A stretch of DNA of 64,000 bases from Qiania dongpingensis (GTDB lineage Bacteria; Bacillota; Clostridia; Lachnospirales; Lachnospiraceae), in the NCBI RefSeq assembly GCF_014337195.1, contig NZ_CP060634.1, forward strand, positions 868,001 through 932,000, in the 5' to 3' direction. The notes under the pieces were generated by a model. The model was given only the letters and a program-made list of their open reading frames with translations, made no database searches and was not told the DNA's origin. A program made the position numbers and the translations under genes. Shown piece by piece: positions 33,985-42,735 of this stretch (position 1 is its first letter; every line of letters starts with the position of its first letter).

Positions 33985-34800
33985 TCAGATTTTAAACATC
34001 CCGGTTTTGATAAGATTTATAGAATGCAGAGCTGGTATAAACCCTTCCCGCCCCCGATCAAATGCCAGTACCGTAATATTCGTTGTCTCTGAAATCAACA
34101 GATTCCCTTCAGAATATATGCCTGCCGTCAGCCGACAGGAACTGCGTTCTGTGAGAGATGACAAATATTTTACATTGATCGGCACATTCAAGTTCTTAAA
34201 ATGCAGCTCCTCACCGGGTTTTATCTTCTCAATGCCCAGTTTGAAATCCTCTGTGAGTCCATTGCTGGAGCTGATCTGAATCAGCAGATTATCCCAATCA
34301 GTCTCCGATACATTCTTTACACATATGTCTTTGACAATATGCACACCATTATGAACAATCGCAAGGTTAAACACGTCATCGATATTACAGGACAGCTGCA
34401 GGCCATTATCCGCTTCATTTGCAGCAGCCGGATATTCTTCCGTAAGAGCCTCCACTGCAACAGCCGGTTCTTCCGCTCCATTTAATACATTTTGTCTAAA
34501 TAATGTTCTCCTCTCCACCTTCGCCCCTCCCACTCTCACTAATACTCTAAGCCACGCTGCCTCTGTCCGTAAACGACGCAGCACTGACAGATCTTTCATC
34601 GTTCCGTTATGAACGATGTATTTCACAATTTGATTGACAAAATGAATCTTATTCTTTACTTTTTTTGACGGTAACAGACTGACTCTCTGATAAATACGCC
34701 CTCTTAAAAATATTTGTGATGTGTCAGGAAATAGTAGATTTATCCCGTCCAAACAGTTCTGCCATCTGGTCGATAAACAGCCAGAGCGCTTTTGACTCAC
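33985..34800 (-). pseudogene. Remains of a restriction/defence locus (RhuM, HsdR and DUF4011 helicase fragments)
   Basis: An open frame of 271 codons exists here but it is a patchwork. Near 34735-34790, in another frame, WLFIDQMAELFGRDKSTIS matches RhuM-type proteins and ends in a stop. Near 34580-34660 NKIHFVNQIVKYIVHNGTMK then DLSVL resembles the C-terminal end of type I restriction HsdR subunits. From about 34540 to 34070 AAWLRVLVRVGG, LSCNIDDVFNLAIVHNGVHI and TTNITVLAFD match the N-terminus of the very large DUF4011-type helicases, which then break off. All three are truncated. I treat the region as decayed, not as a working gene. Confidence 0.72.
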
Positions 34801-36300
34801 TTAATCATCCCAAAATGCACCAATGCATCCCGAATCGCTGTTTCCATTTGCGCCGCTGTCATCCAGCTGGATTTTCACCTCAATATGATAGTCTATCTTG
34901 AGTTTGGACAATAAACAAACCGTCTCTACATTTGCGGTTCCTGGAAACATATCCACCGCGCAGGCCCTTTTCACTTCATAACCGGAGGCTGTGAACACCT
35001 TCAGATCCCGCGCCAGCGAAGTTGGTTTACAGCTTATGTAGACAATATCGTCTACGCCATACGCTATGATCTTCGGCAGTGCTTTCGGGTGAATCCCCTC
35101 CCTCGGGGGATCCAGCACAATCAAATCCGGTTTCTCTTCGATAGAATCCAGAGTTTTAAGAACGTCTCCTGCAAGAAATTCACAATTGTCCAAACCGTTT
35201 AAAACAGCATTTTTTTTCGCCGCTTCTACGGCTTCTTCTACAATCTCTACTCCGATCACCTTTTTGGATACCGGCGCCAGGACCTGGGCAATGGTGCCTG
35301 TCCCACTGTAAAGATCATAGACCAGCTTATCCTTTGTATCTCCCACATATTCCTGGGCCGTGCGGTATAATACCTCGGCTCCGGCAGAATTGGTCTGAAA
35401 AAAAGAAAATGGAGTGATTTCAAAACGCAGTCCGAGCAGTTCCTCATAAAAATGGTCCTGACCAAACAGCACTGTGGTCTTGTCACTTTTCACCACGTCA
35501 GCCTGACTGTCATTTCTCATATGGAGAATGCCTGTCAGCTTTCCATCCAAATACAAATTCTGCAGCATACGGGAAAAGCGCTCCAAAAAAGCGTTCTCTT
35601 TTTCTTTTCCCGCCTCTCTGTTCTCCGCACAAAACGCATTCTCCAGTTGGCCGCTCGTCACCAGCGCCACAAGAATCTCCCCCGTCTTCCAGGCTTTACG
35701 CACTAAAAGATGGCGAAGGTACCCCAGATGCTTCATCTTTTTATAAAAGGGAAGTCCTTCGGAAGAACAAAGCTCCAATGTTCCCGAAAGAATCCTTTCA
35801 AAATCCTGATCTGCGATCCGGCAGTCCCTGACCGTCACAATATCATGGAAGCTTCCTCTTTTATGTATGCCCAGGGCAAGAGGACCGTCCTTGATTTCAT
35901 CGCCAAAGGAATATTCCATCTTGTTCCGGTATCCCTCCTGCAGAGGGCTTCCTTTTATCCCTTCAAATATTTCCTCCGGACAGCTGTCCTGTATTAATTC
36001 TTTCACCATGGCCTCTTTAATTGCGAGCTGGCCGTCATAAGGGATTGTCTGATAACTGCATCCTCCGCAGACGCCAAAATGCGCGCAGGGATTCGGAACT
36101 GTTTCCAGAGGCGACGCTTCCAGCACGCGGATCAGCCTTCCTTCCAATTTTCCCTTTTTCTTCCTCCCCGCAGCCGCCTCTATTTTTTGTCCCGCCAGCA
36201 CATGCTTAACCATGACAGGCTCTCCTTTTATATGCAGGATCCCCTTATTCGGGAAAATAAGTTTTTCTATCGTCCCTTCAAAAATATCACCTTTTTTCAT
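34801..36300 (-). CDS. rlmD: 23S rRNA (uracil-5-)-methyltransferase, RlmD type, with TRAM domain and altered C-terminus
   Basis: About 499 residues from the ATG at 36300. TRAM domain at residues 1-60 (GTIEKLIFPNKGILHIKGE), 4Fe-4S cysteines CAHFGVCGGCSYQ, SAM core LVYDLYSGTGTIAQVLA, LIVLDPPREG, and the catalytic Cys in YISCKPTSLARDL. The core ends at NVETVCLLSKL. Clostridial relatives carry about 100 further residues ending in a HFGMI motif. Here only IDYHIEVKIQLDDSG remains, and the ending AIRDALVHFGMIK is present in a different frame (34809-34850), so an internal deletion has scrambled the tail. Catalysis should be unaffected. Confidence 0.88.
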   Translation of the reverse strand: MKKGDIFEGTIEKLIFPNKGILHIKGEPVMVKHVLAGQKIEAAAGRKKKGKLEGRLIRVLEASPLETVPNPCAHFGVCGGCSYQTIPYDGQLAIKEAMVKELIQDSCPEEIFEGIKGSPLQEGYRNKMEYSFGDEIKDGPLALGIHKRGSFHDIVTVRDCRIADQDFERILSGTLELCSSEGLPFYKKMKHLGYLRHLLVRKAWKTGEILVALVTSGQLENAFCAENREAGKEKENAFLERFSRMLQNLYLDGKLTGILHMRNDSQADVVKSDKTTVLFGQDHFYEELLGLRFEITPFSFFQTNSAGAEVLYRTAQEYVGDTKDKLVYDLYSGTGTIAQVLAPVSKKVIGVEIVEEAVEAAKKNAVLNGLDNCEFLAGDVLKTLDSIEEKPDLIVLDPPREGIHPKALPKIIAYGVDDIVYISCKPTSLARDLKVFTASGYEVKRACAVDMFPGTANVETVCLLSKLKIDYHIEVKIQLDDSGANGNSDSGCIGAFWDD

Positions 36301-36387
36301 TACTCTTCCAGTCCCTTTCTTCTGTTTTCGCCGTATACACCGCAGCATGGCTTTTACGGAATATTTTCATTTCGAAAAACTTATATT

Positions 36388-36415
36388 TCATAGGACGCCC
36401 TTTCCTATGAAATGA
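36388..36415 (-). repeat. Post-terminator palindrome, copy 1
   Basis: TTTCATAGGA and TCCTATGAAA form a 10-bp stem around a short loop (AAGGGCG on the minus strand). It lies immediately behind the terminator at 36416-36440 on the minus strand. An almost identical palindrome lies at 53992-54020, also directly behind a terminator. Confidence 0.8.
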
Positions 36416-36440
36416 AAAAGGGCTGCCAAACTGGCAGCCC
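36416..36440 (-). terminator. Intrinsic terminator after the acidic membrane protein gene
   Basis: GGGCTGCCA (36420-36428) pairs perfectly with TGGCAGCCC (36432-36440). On the minus strand it is followed by five T and then the palindrome at 36388-36415. Confidence 0.88.
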
Positions 36441-36473
36441 TGACGTTTTTCATCACCTATCCGCGTCTTTCAC

Positions 36474-36821
36474 TCATTCTTCCTCAGATGCTTCCTCAAA
36501 AGCCTCTTCCGCCGCTTTGGCGATGGAATCTCCCTCGGCTTCATCCTCTGCCTTTTCTGCTTTTTCCGTGGCTTCATCGTCTTCGTCATCATCAAAAAAA
36601 TCATCGTCGAAGTCGTCGTCGAAGTCATCTTCAAAGTCTTCCAAATAATCAGGCGTGAAGAAACGATATACTGCGTAAGCGATTCCTGCCACTGCCGCTA
36701 CCGCGCCGATGATGGCCAAAACCCAGAGCACCTTGCTCTTCTTTTCTTCATGCTTTTCATTTTTGTGAATAAGCTCATTCAGTTTGCTCACGCTTAAAAC
36801 CTCTTCCAGCTTTTTATTCAT
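36474..36821 (-). CDS. Small acidic single-pass membrane protein
   Basis: A 115-residue protein: N-terminal amphipathic segment (MNKKLEEVLSVSKLNELIHK), one transmembrane helix (VLWVLAIIGAVAAVAGIAYA), then a highly acidic tail (EDFEDDFDDDFDDDFFDDDE) and a Glu/Ala-rich end. The ATG at 36821 is preferred; a GTG three codons upstream sits too close to the AAAGGA site. Similar small proteins are common in Lachnospiraceae, with no known function. The acidic tail could bind cations or basic proteins. Confidence 0.8.
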   Translation of the reverse strand: MNKKLEEVLSVSKLNELIHKNEKHEEKKSKVLWVLAIIGAVAAVAGIAYAVYRFFTPDYLEDFEDDFDDDFDDDFFDDDEDDEATEKAEKAEDEAEGDSIAKAAEEAFEEASEEE

Positions 36822-37162
36822 ATCCTGCACGTCCTTTCTGCATTAAAACTCATTTTGCAGTTATTATATCACTAATCTGTCCGTTTTACTATTAAAACTT
36901 TCCGAATTTCACAGATTTAATACTTTTTAAATATTTTGTCAGCTCACAAAACCATCTTTCGTTCTTTCTTTTATTTTTAACAAATACCGGATTTTGTATT
37001 CCTTCTGAAACAACTCATCATTATTCTGCACAATTTTTTTTACTCTGAATCGTATAATTTCCACAAAATTAATCCTTGCGGTCTGCTATAATTAAACCAT
37101 AGAAGTAAACAGAAATGTACGATACCGACTTGAGATATATGGCATAAGAAAGGAAGGATAAT
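36822..37162 (+). promoter_or_regulatory. AT-rich divergent intergenic region with promoter for two small membrane proteins
   Basis: This 341-base gap has no gene I can support. TATAAT at 37087-37092, preceded by TGC, is an extended -10 element facing the two small plus-strand genes; no good -35 is seen. The part nearer 36850 must hold the promoter of the acidic membrane protein, but I cannot place it confidently. Confidence 0.5.
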
Positions 37163-37321
37163 ATGGGAATTTATTTTTTGATCAGAGTTGGAATGGTTGC
37201 AGCGGCAGCCGTAACAGCCGGCATCGCAGGCTGCGTGGTTAAGCTGGTGTCCGCTCACAGACATTCTGGTAATGTCGGGATGAGCGCCAAGAAAAACTTT
37301 CCTGTCGGAACGGCAGTATAA
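37163..37321 (+). CDS. Small single-pass membrane protein 1
   Basis: A 52-residue gene with a strong ribosome site (AAGGAAGGATAAT before the ATG). It encodes MGIYFLIRVGMVAAAAVTAG then IAGCVVKLVS, one transmembrane helix, and a short polar tail with SAHRHSGNVGMSAKK. It is followed 81 bases later by a second, similar small gene, and a strong terminator closes the pair. The two share layout (N-terminal helix, His-containing polar tail) though not close sequence. Function unknown. Confidence 0.7.
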   Translation: MGIYFLIRVGMVAAAAVTAGIAGCVVKLVSAHRHSGNVGMSAKKNFPVGTAV

Positions 37322-37402
37322 GTTCTCAGGGCATATGTAACAGTTACAGACAACGATGAATAATTATATAAAGCTGGTATCAGCGGAAAGGAAGTATCTA
37401 TC

Positions 37403-37573
37403 ATGACAGAATTATTATTATTGGCAATCGCGGTTGCAGCAGTTGTAGCGGTTTCTTTCGTAGCAGGTGCTATCGTAGAAATATATCAGGCTCGCAAAGA
37501 GGCTGTGGAGATTCCTTCGGAATCTCATCACGACAACATGTTCACACATGGGCATACTACTTTTGCCGCATAA
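37403..37573 (+). CDS. Small single-pass membrane protein 2
   Basis: A 56-residue gene with ribosome site GGAAAGGAAGTATCTATC. It encodes MTELLLLAIAVAAVVAVSFV then AGAIVEIY, one transmembrane helix, and a polar tail with SESHHDNMFTHGHTTFAA that is rich in His, which might bind a metal. Probably cotranscribed with the 52-residue gene upstream and closed by the terminator at 37616-37650. Function unknown. Confidence 0.7.
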   Translation: MTELLLLAIAVAAVVAVSFVAGAIVEIYQARKEAVEIPSESHHDNMFTHGHTTFAA

Positions 37574-37615
37574 ACTGACAAAACACTACTTGCCGAGCGG
37601 ACTTAGATGAGAAAG

Positions 37616-37650
37616 ACGCGGCGGATACTTTTGGTATCCGCCGTGTTTTT
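37616..37650 (+). terminator. Intrinsic terminator of the small membrane protein pair
   Basis: GGCGGATAC (37620-37628) pairs with GTATCCGCC (37634-37642), followed by GTG and a run of T on the plus strand. It may also serve pcrA convergently. Confidence 0.88.
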
Positions 37651-37677
37651 ATTTTCCAGGAAGTCATACCTCACGGA

Positions 37678-40026
37678 CTAGATTTTGACCAGCTTGGCAA
37701 AAGTAGCGTACATCCTTTTTCTTCCTGCCGTATCAAAATCCACCGTTACTTCAAAGTCCTTTTTCTGTTCTGTGATATCCGCCACGGTGCCCTCTCCAAA
37801 TTTCACGTGTCGGACCCGGTCACCCACTTCATAAGAAAGTCCGTCGGCTTTCGTCACCGTGAACTGTTTTCCCATATAAGACTGTTTGAGCTCGGAATCC
37901 CCGGACGGAGAATTTCGGCGGCGGGCGGGCGGGGCCGTCCACGGCTTTCCTCCCGGCTTCGGGAGATCAAATACATTGTCATCATGCCGGCGGCCTTCTC
38001 CAAATCCAGAGCGTCCTTCGGAAGCCCTGGCGCCTCCAAAGACGCTGTCCCCTCCAAACCGGCCGCCTGTTGTAAACATGGAGGGTACCTCATCCCGTTC
38101 TAAACAAAGGGGCGGAATTTCCGCCAGGAATCTGGAAGGCTTGCAGAATCTAGTCTCTCCGTTCACCATCCTTTGTCTGGCGCAGGTAAGTACCAGTTCT
38201 TTCCTCGCTCTGGTGATACCCACATAGCAAAGCCGCCGCTCCTCCTCCAGTTCATCCGGATCATCCGAATTTATGGACATCATGCCGGGAAACAGGCCGT
38301 CTTCCATTCCGGCCAGATAGACCCGTAAAAACTCCAATCCCTTTGCACTGTGAAGGGTCATAAGTACTACCCGGTTCTCGGAATCGTCCATATTATCCAC
38401 GTCGGCCACCAGTGCCACTTCCTCCAGAAAACCGCTTAAGGTCGGCGCTTCCTCGCCTTCTTCCAAGCCGTCCTCATAATCCACGGCCTTGCTTTTCAAT
38501 TCTTCAATGTTTTCCAGCCTTGTCTCCGCTTCTACCGTATCATCATTTTCCAGCTCTTCCTTGTATCCGGTAGATTCCACGATATCATCAATCAGATCCT
38601 CGATGGAATAATACTCCAATTTACTCTTAAAGGCCTGTATCTGTGTGACAAAGCCCTGTATTTTTCCCGCAGCCTTGCCAATGGTCGGTATCCGCTCCGC
38701 TGCCCTGCAGGCCTCAAAGAAGCTCAGACCATTTCCCTCCGCATAGGTCATGATCTTTCCAATGCTGGTGGCTCCGATTCCCCGCTTGGGCACATTGATG
38801 ATTCTCTGGACTGCAAGGTCATCCATACCGTTATCGATGGTCTTTAAATAACACAGAATATCCTTGATCTCTTTTCGCTGATAAAAGTTCACCCCTCCCA
38901 CCAGGCGATAGGGAATGCTCCTGTTCACGCATTTTTCTTCCAAAAGTCGTGACTGGGCGTTTGTCCGGTAAAGCACCGCAAAATCTGAATACTGCGCTCC
39001 TTCCGCTACTCTTCCCGCAATATCTTCCGCTATGGCGTCGGCTTCTTCATATGCCGTATCATACTGTCTGAAATGGACCGGAATCCCCTCTTCGTTTTCC
39101 GTCCACAGGCGTTTTTCTTTCCGTCCCATATTATGTCGTATGACCTCATTGGCCGTATTGAGAATATTTCCGGTGGAGCGGTAGTTCTGCTCCAGCTTGA
39201 TGACCTTTGCCCCCGGGAACGCGCTCTCAAATTCTAAAATATTTTCAATATTGGCGCCCCGGAATTTGTAAATAGACTGGTCATCATCCCCGACCACGCA
39301 GAGATTCTTGTATTTGGAGGATAAAAGCTCCACAAATCGAAACTGTGCCGTATTGGTATCCTGGTATTCATCCACCATTATGTAGCGGAACCTCTCCTGA
39401 TAATAGTCGAGCACCGCCGGGTCTGTGCGGAAAAGCTCCACCGTCTTTACTATCAGGTCGTCAAAATCCAGGGCATTGTTTTTTTTCAGCTGCGCCTGGT
39501 ACTCCAGATATGCGTCCGCCACCTTTGACTGGCGGAAGTCTCCGGCGGTCTGCGCGGCAAAATCCTCCGCGGAGATAAGCTCGTCCTTGCAGGAGGAAAT
39601 GGTGGAGAGCAACGCCCTTTCCTTATAGATTTTCGTATCATAATCCAGCTTCTTAAGCACCTGCCGCATCAGCGTTTTCTGATCGTCGCTGTCGTATATG
39701 GTAAAATTGGTCGTATATCCAAGGCACTCGATGTGACGCCTCAGAATCCGCACACAGGTGGAATGAAACGTGGAGACCCATACACTACTGGCGCCATATT
39801 CCACCAGATCGTCAACTCTCTCCCTCATCTCTCCCGCGGCTTTATTCGTAAAGGTCAGGGCCATGATATTCCAGGGATTCACCCCTTTTTCCTCAATTAA
39901 ATAGGCAATTCTGTGGGTGAGCGCCCTCGTTTTTCCTGATCCGGCTCCGGCCAGTACCAGAAGCGGGCCCTCTGTCGTCTCGACCGCCTCCCGCTGCATG
40001 GGATTCAGTGTATCGTAATTATTCAT
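37678..40026 (-). CDS. pcrA: ATP-dependent DNA helicase PcrA/UvrD
   Basis: A 782-residue superfamily I helicase of normal length. Q motif LNPMQREAV, Walker A AGAGSGKTRAL (residue ~27), TFTNKAAGEM, VDEYQDTN (Walker B), GDDDQSIYKFRGA, EQNYRST, LHSAKGLEF and YVGITRARKEL are all present. The C-terminus has a Tudor-like fold (GDRVRHVKFGEGTVADI) that binds RNA polymerase in relatives. It works in nucleotide excision repair and in clearing replication obstacles. Single gene; the gap to the SPFH gene upstream is 92 bases. Confidence 0.95.
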   Translation of the reverse strand: MNNYDTLNPMQREAVETTEGPLLVLAGAGSGKTRALTHRIAYLIEEKGVNPWNIMALTFTNKAAGEMRERVDDLVEYGASSVWVSTFHSTCVRILRRHIECLGYTTNFTIYDSDDQKTLMRQVLKKLDYDTKIYKERALLSTISSCKDELISAEDFAAQTAGDFRQSKVADAYLEYQAQLKKNNALDFDDLIVKTVELFRTDPAVLDYYQERFRYIMVDEYQDTNTAQFRFVELLSSKYKNLCVVGDDDQSIYKFRGANIENILEFESAFPGAKVIKLEQNYRSTGNILNTANEVIRHNMGRKEKRLWTENEEGIPVHFRQYDTAYEEADAIAEDIAGRVAEGAQYSDFAVLYRTNAQSRLLEEKCVNRSIPYRLVGGVNFYQRKEIKDILCYLKTIDNGMDDLAVQRIINVPKRGIGATSIGKIMTYAEGNGLSFFEACRAAERIPTIGKAAGKIQGFVTQIQAFKSKLEYYSIEDLIDDIVESTGYKEELENDDTVEAETRLENIEELKSKAVDYEDGLEEGEEAPTLSGFLEEVALVADVDNMDDSENRVVLMTLHSAKGLEFLRVYLAGMEDGLFPGMMSINSDDPDELEEERRLCYVGITRARKELVLTCARQRMVNGETRFCKPSRFLAEIPPLCLERDEVPSMFTTGGRFGGDSVFGGARASEGRSGFGEGRRHDDNVFDLPKPGGKPWTAPPARRRNSPSGDSELKQSYMGKQFTVTKADGLSYEVGDRVRHVKFGEGTVADITEQKKDFEVTVDFDTAGRKRMYATFAKLVKI

Positions 40027-40118
40027 CCATTTACTCCCGAAGAGAAAAGCCAGACACTGAAAATACCGGTATCTGGCTTCTCTGTTTCTTCACTATATCG
40101 TTATCCGGCTTCTGAAAT

Positions 40119-41114
40119 TCAAAGCTTCTGACCGCAGTTGGGGCAGAAATTAGCTCCGTTCGTCTTGGTGCCGCAGTTCGGGCAAAAATTCGGTTTCTTT
40201 CCGTCATCTGCCTTTCCGGACGACGTTTCACCTGTTTTCTGTCCCCCTGCGGTTCCAAATCCGCCTTCCATACCCTGGCGCATCTGGTTCGCCATCTGCT
40301 GCCCCATCATCATCCCCATCTGCATCCCGGCCATATCTGCCGCCATATGTCCGCCTGCTCCGCCCTTTTCCATGGAATTCGCCATGGCAGCCTGCTGGTA
40401 CCGGCCCATATCACCTATCATACTCTGGGAAGCTGTCTTATTTATCATCTTCTGCACTTCATCCGGGTATGAAACACTCTGAATGGAAAAGCCTGTGATG
40501 GCAATCCCGATTTTTCTCATCTCCATATCCAGATCCGTACAGATTCCTTTTCCGATATCCGAAGCATTCGCCTGAAGATTGAAAATATCCTTCCCTTCTC
40601 TGGAGATCCATTTCATGAGAAGAGGATCAAGCTGTGCCAGAACACGTTCCCGCACATCGTCCACCTCGTACTGGCCTCTAATCCCCGCCACCTTATCGAT
40701 GAGAGTCATATGATCAGAAATCTTACAGTTGAAGACACCAAACGCACGGATGGGAAGTCCGCCGGGAAGTCCTGCCGCCGGCAGATTCACCGCGTTTCTC
40801 GTCCCCCACTTCACCGTGAACTCCTTAGTGTTGATAAACAGCACCTCGGCGCGGATGCCGCTGTTAAAGCCAAACTTAAATCCTTTTAATGTGGAAAGGA
40901 ACGGAATGATATCCGATTCAATATCGAAGCTTCCTTCGTCACGGAACACCCCCTCCACCTTGCCGTTATACATAAATATCGCGTCCTGGCCGGGGCGGAT
41001 GATCAGGCGGCTGCCTTTTTTTATCTCCTTGTTGCTCCATTTCCAGAAAATAACGTCATCGCGGTATTCTTCCCATTCCACTACATTGGCCATCTGGCCG
41101 CCAAAAAGTCCCAT
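40119..41114 (-). CDS. SPFH-domain protein with C-terminal zinc ribbon (YdjI-like)
   Basis: A 331-residue protein: SPFH/band-7-like domain at about residues 20-240 (FWKWSNKEIKKGSRLIIRPG, FGVFNCKISDH, TDLDMEMRKIGIAITGFSIQ), a Gly/Met-rich low-complexity linker (GMQMGMMMGQQMANQMRQGM), and a C-terminal double zinc ribbon (CPNCGTKTNGANFCPNCG). This matches YdjI of Bacillus subtilis, which helps place PspA at the membrane. Here it lies directly downstream of pspA on the same strand, 40 bases apart, supporting an envelope-stress pair. Confidence 0.85.
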   Translation of the reverse strand: MGLFGGQMANVVEWEEYRDDVIFWKWSNKEIKKGSRLIIRPGQDAIFMYNGKVEGVFRDEGSFDIESDIIPFLSTLKGFKFGFNSGIRAEVLFINTKEFTVKWGTRNAVNLPAAGLPGGLPIRAFGVFNCKISDHMTLIDKVAGIRGQYEVDDVRERVLAQLDPLLMKWISREGKDIFNLQANASDIGKGICTDLDMEMRKIGIAITGFSIQSVSYPDEVQKMINKTASQSMIGDMGRYQQAAMANSMEKGGAGGHMAADMAGMQMGMMMGQQMANQMRQGMEGGFGTAGGQKTGETSSGKADDGKKPNFCPNCGTKTNGANFCPNCGQKL

Positions 41115-41154
41115 AGCACGCTCCTGTTATTTCGTGATCTCTTTTCAGGTTATC

Positions 41155-41835
41155 TTATTTTCCAAGCTTTGCCTTAAGAGCCGCCAGCTCGTCATCCACT
41201 GCTGCTGCAGGCTGGGAATCATATTTGCTCTTCAGGGCATCCATATCAGCGCTCTTAGGCTCTTTGTTGAGCTCTGCCATTGCATTTGCCTCATCGAGCA
41301 TCTTATTTGCTTTTTCCTCCATGCGGTCAAATGCGCTGAGATTTCCTTTGGCCCCGTCGATGCTGGCGCCCATTTTATTGAGCTTCTCCTGAGTCTTGGC
41401 AACCTTGACCTTAGCCTTGATGGCGTCGCGCCTGGAATCCAAAAGGGCGATGTCGGAACAGAGCTTATCATGCATCTGCCTCATCTTGCCTGCGTTTTCC
41501 GCCGCAAGGGAATACGCCTGCTGGAGGGAAGCTTGTTTATCCACAAGGCTGGATTTCTGGGCCAGGAACTGTTTCGCATCCTCGTCATTCCCCGCCATGA
41601 CAGCCTTTTCCGCATACTGCTGCAGCTTATCGATCTCAGCCGTACATTCATCAAGCTCCCGTTTGCTTCTGGTTTCCTCTGCCATCACAGAAGCTGTCTC
41701 TGCCTTTACTTTCCCTAGATCACTTTCCAGATTTCTCATATATTGGTCTATCATTTTTCCAGGATCTTCCGCTTTATCCAGAAGCGCGTTGATATTAGAA
41801 GTCATAATGTCTTTAAATCTCTGAATTATCCCCAT
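41155..41835 (-). CDS. pspA: Phage-shock protein A (PspA/IM30/Vipp1 family)
   Basis: A 226-residue protein, nearly all coiled coil, beginning MGIIQRFKDIMTSNINALLD at 41835 (AAGGAGGATACTAAA upstream). The N-terminal amphipathic helix binds stressed membranes, and the remaining helices assemble ESCRT-III-like oligomers. Family signature EDPGKMIDQYMRNLESDL is intact. An extra in-frame extension of 38 codons upstream has no ribosome site and was excluded. Followed by the SPFH gene. Confidence 0.93.
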   Translation of the reverse strand: MGIIQRFKDIMTSNINALLDKAEDPGKMIDQYMRNLESDLGKVKAETASVMAEETRSKRELDECTAEIDKLQQYAEKAVMAGNDEDAKQFLAQKSSLVDKQASLQQAYSLAAENAGKMRQMHDKLCSDIALLDSRRDAIKAKVKVAKTQEKLNKMGASIDGAKGNLSAFDRMEEKANKMLDEANAMAELNKEPKSADMDALKSKYDSQPAAAVDDELAALKAKLGK

Positions 41836-41942
41836 TTTAGTATCCTCCTTGTAGGTTGCACTTTTCCCATTATTATAAGCCATTTCCTGTACAATGTCAA
41901 AAGGAACCGATATTTCTGTCCGTCTGGTTTCATATTTATGTC

Positions 41943-41971
41943 TTGTCATCTGGTATTAAATACTATATAAT
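41943..41971 (+). promoter_or_regulatory. Promoter of the DUF1836 gene
   Basis: TTGTCA at 41943-41948, a 17-base spacer and TATAAT at 41966-41971, 19 bases before the ATG with GAGGTGAGTAC in between. Confidence 0.75.
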
Positions 41972-41989
41972 GGTACAAGAGGTGAGTAC

Positions 41990-42610
41990 ATGAAAACCAA
42001 TGAAAAATTGATAGACGATTTGCTTACAAAACTCAGAGGGCTCAATTATATCCATACGAAGGATATACCTGACATTGACCTTTATATGGACCAGGTGACG
42101 ACATTTATGGAACAGCATCTGTCATTCGGCAAGCGCCATGACGACGACAAAGTCCTCACCAAGACTATGATAAATAATTATGCGAAGAATAACCTCCTTC
42201 CTCCGCCTGTGAAAAAAAAATATTCAAAGGATCATTTGATACTGCTGGCCTTCATCTATTATTTCAAGGGATTTCTCTCCATTGGAGATATTCAGGTGCT
42301 GCTCTCGTCCCTTTCGGAGAAATATTTTTCTGAAGACCATGACCAGCTGGATAAGGTCTACAATGAGATAGTCAAAATTGAAAAACTGCAGCTGGTTGAC
42401 CTGATGAAAGAAGTCCAGTCCCGTTTTGAACTGTCCAAGCGTTCTTTCAGCAGTTATCCGGAAGAAGACAAAGATTATCTTCAGCTCTTTTCTTTTATCT
42501 GTACGCTCAGCTTCGACGTATACCTTAAAAAGCAGATGATCGAACAGATCATCGATGAAATGCGGGCATCCGAAAAAAAGGACAGCTCTGCCGATAAAAA
42601 AGAAAAGTAA
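41990..42610 (+). CDS. DUF1836 domain-containing protein
   Basis: A 206-residue protein of DUF1836, a MerR-like helix-turn-helix family of Firmicutes. The HTH region is near residue 60 (DKVLTKTMINNYAKNNLLPP), followed by KKKYSKDHLILLAFIYYFKG and a helical C-terminus ending in Lys/Glu. It is probably a transcriptional regulator, with unknown targets. It is divergent from pspA, with its own promoter, so it might act on the pspA operon; that is inference from position only. Confidence 0.85.
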   Translation: MKTNEKLIDDLLTKLRGLNYIHTKDIPDIDLYMDQVTTFMEQHLSFGKRHDDDKVLTKTMINNYAKNNLLPPPVKKKYSKDHLILLAFIYYFKGFLSIGDIQVLLSSLSEKYFSEDHDQLDKVYNEIVKIEKLQLVDLMKEVQSRFELSKRSFSSYPEEDKDYLQLFSFICTLSFDVYLKKQMIEQIIDEMRASEKKDSSADKKEK

Positions 42611-42637
42611 TCTGTTACTTTTCAATAAAATATAAAC

Positions 42638-42675
42638 AGCCGGAAGAAACCGATATGGTTCCTCCCGGCTTTCTT
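42638..42675 (+). terminator. Terminator of the DUF1836 gene
   Basis: AGCCGGAAGAAACC (42638-42651) pairs with GGTTCCTCCCGGCT (42657-42670) with small bulges, followed by TTCTT. It could also end the convergent yerC transcript. Confidence 0.7.
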
Positions 42676-42735
42676 ATTCTATTTTCCGTATTGCATACAT
42701 ACTTCTCTGCCTTAGCGAACGTATTCCCTCGGAAT

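Noticed and set aside
36412..36648. Ser-rich 78-codon plus-strand frame
   Set aside because: It is the antisense of the acidic tail of the membrane protein at 36474-36821.
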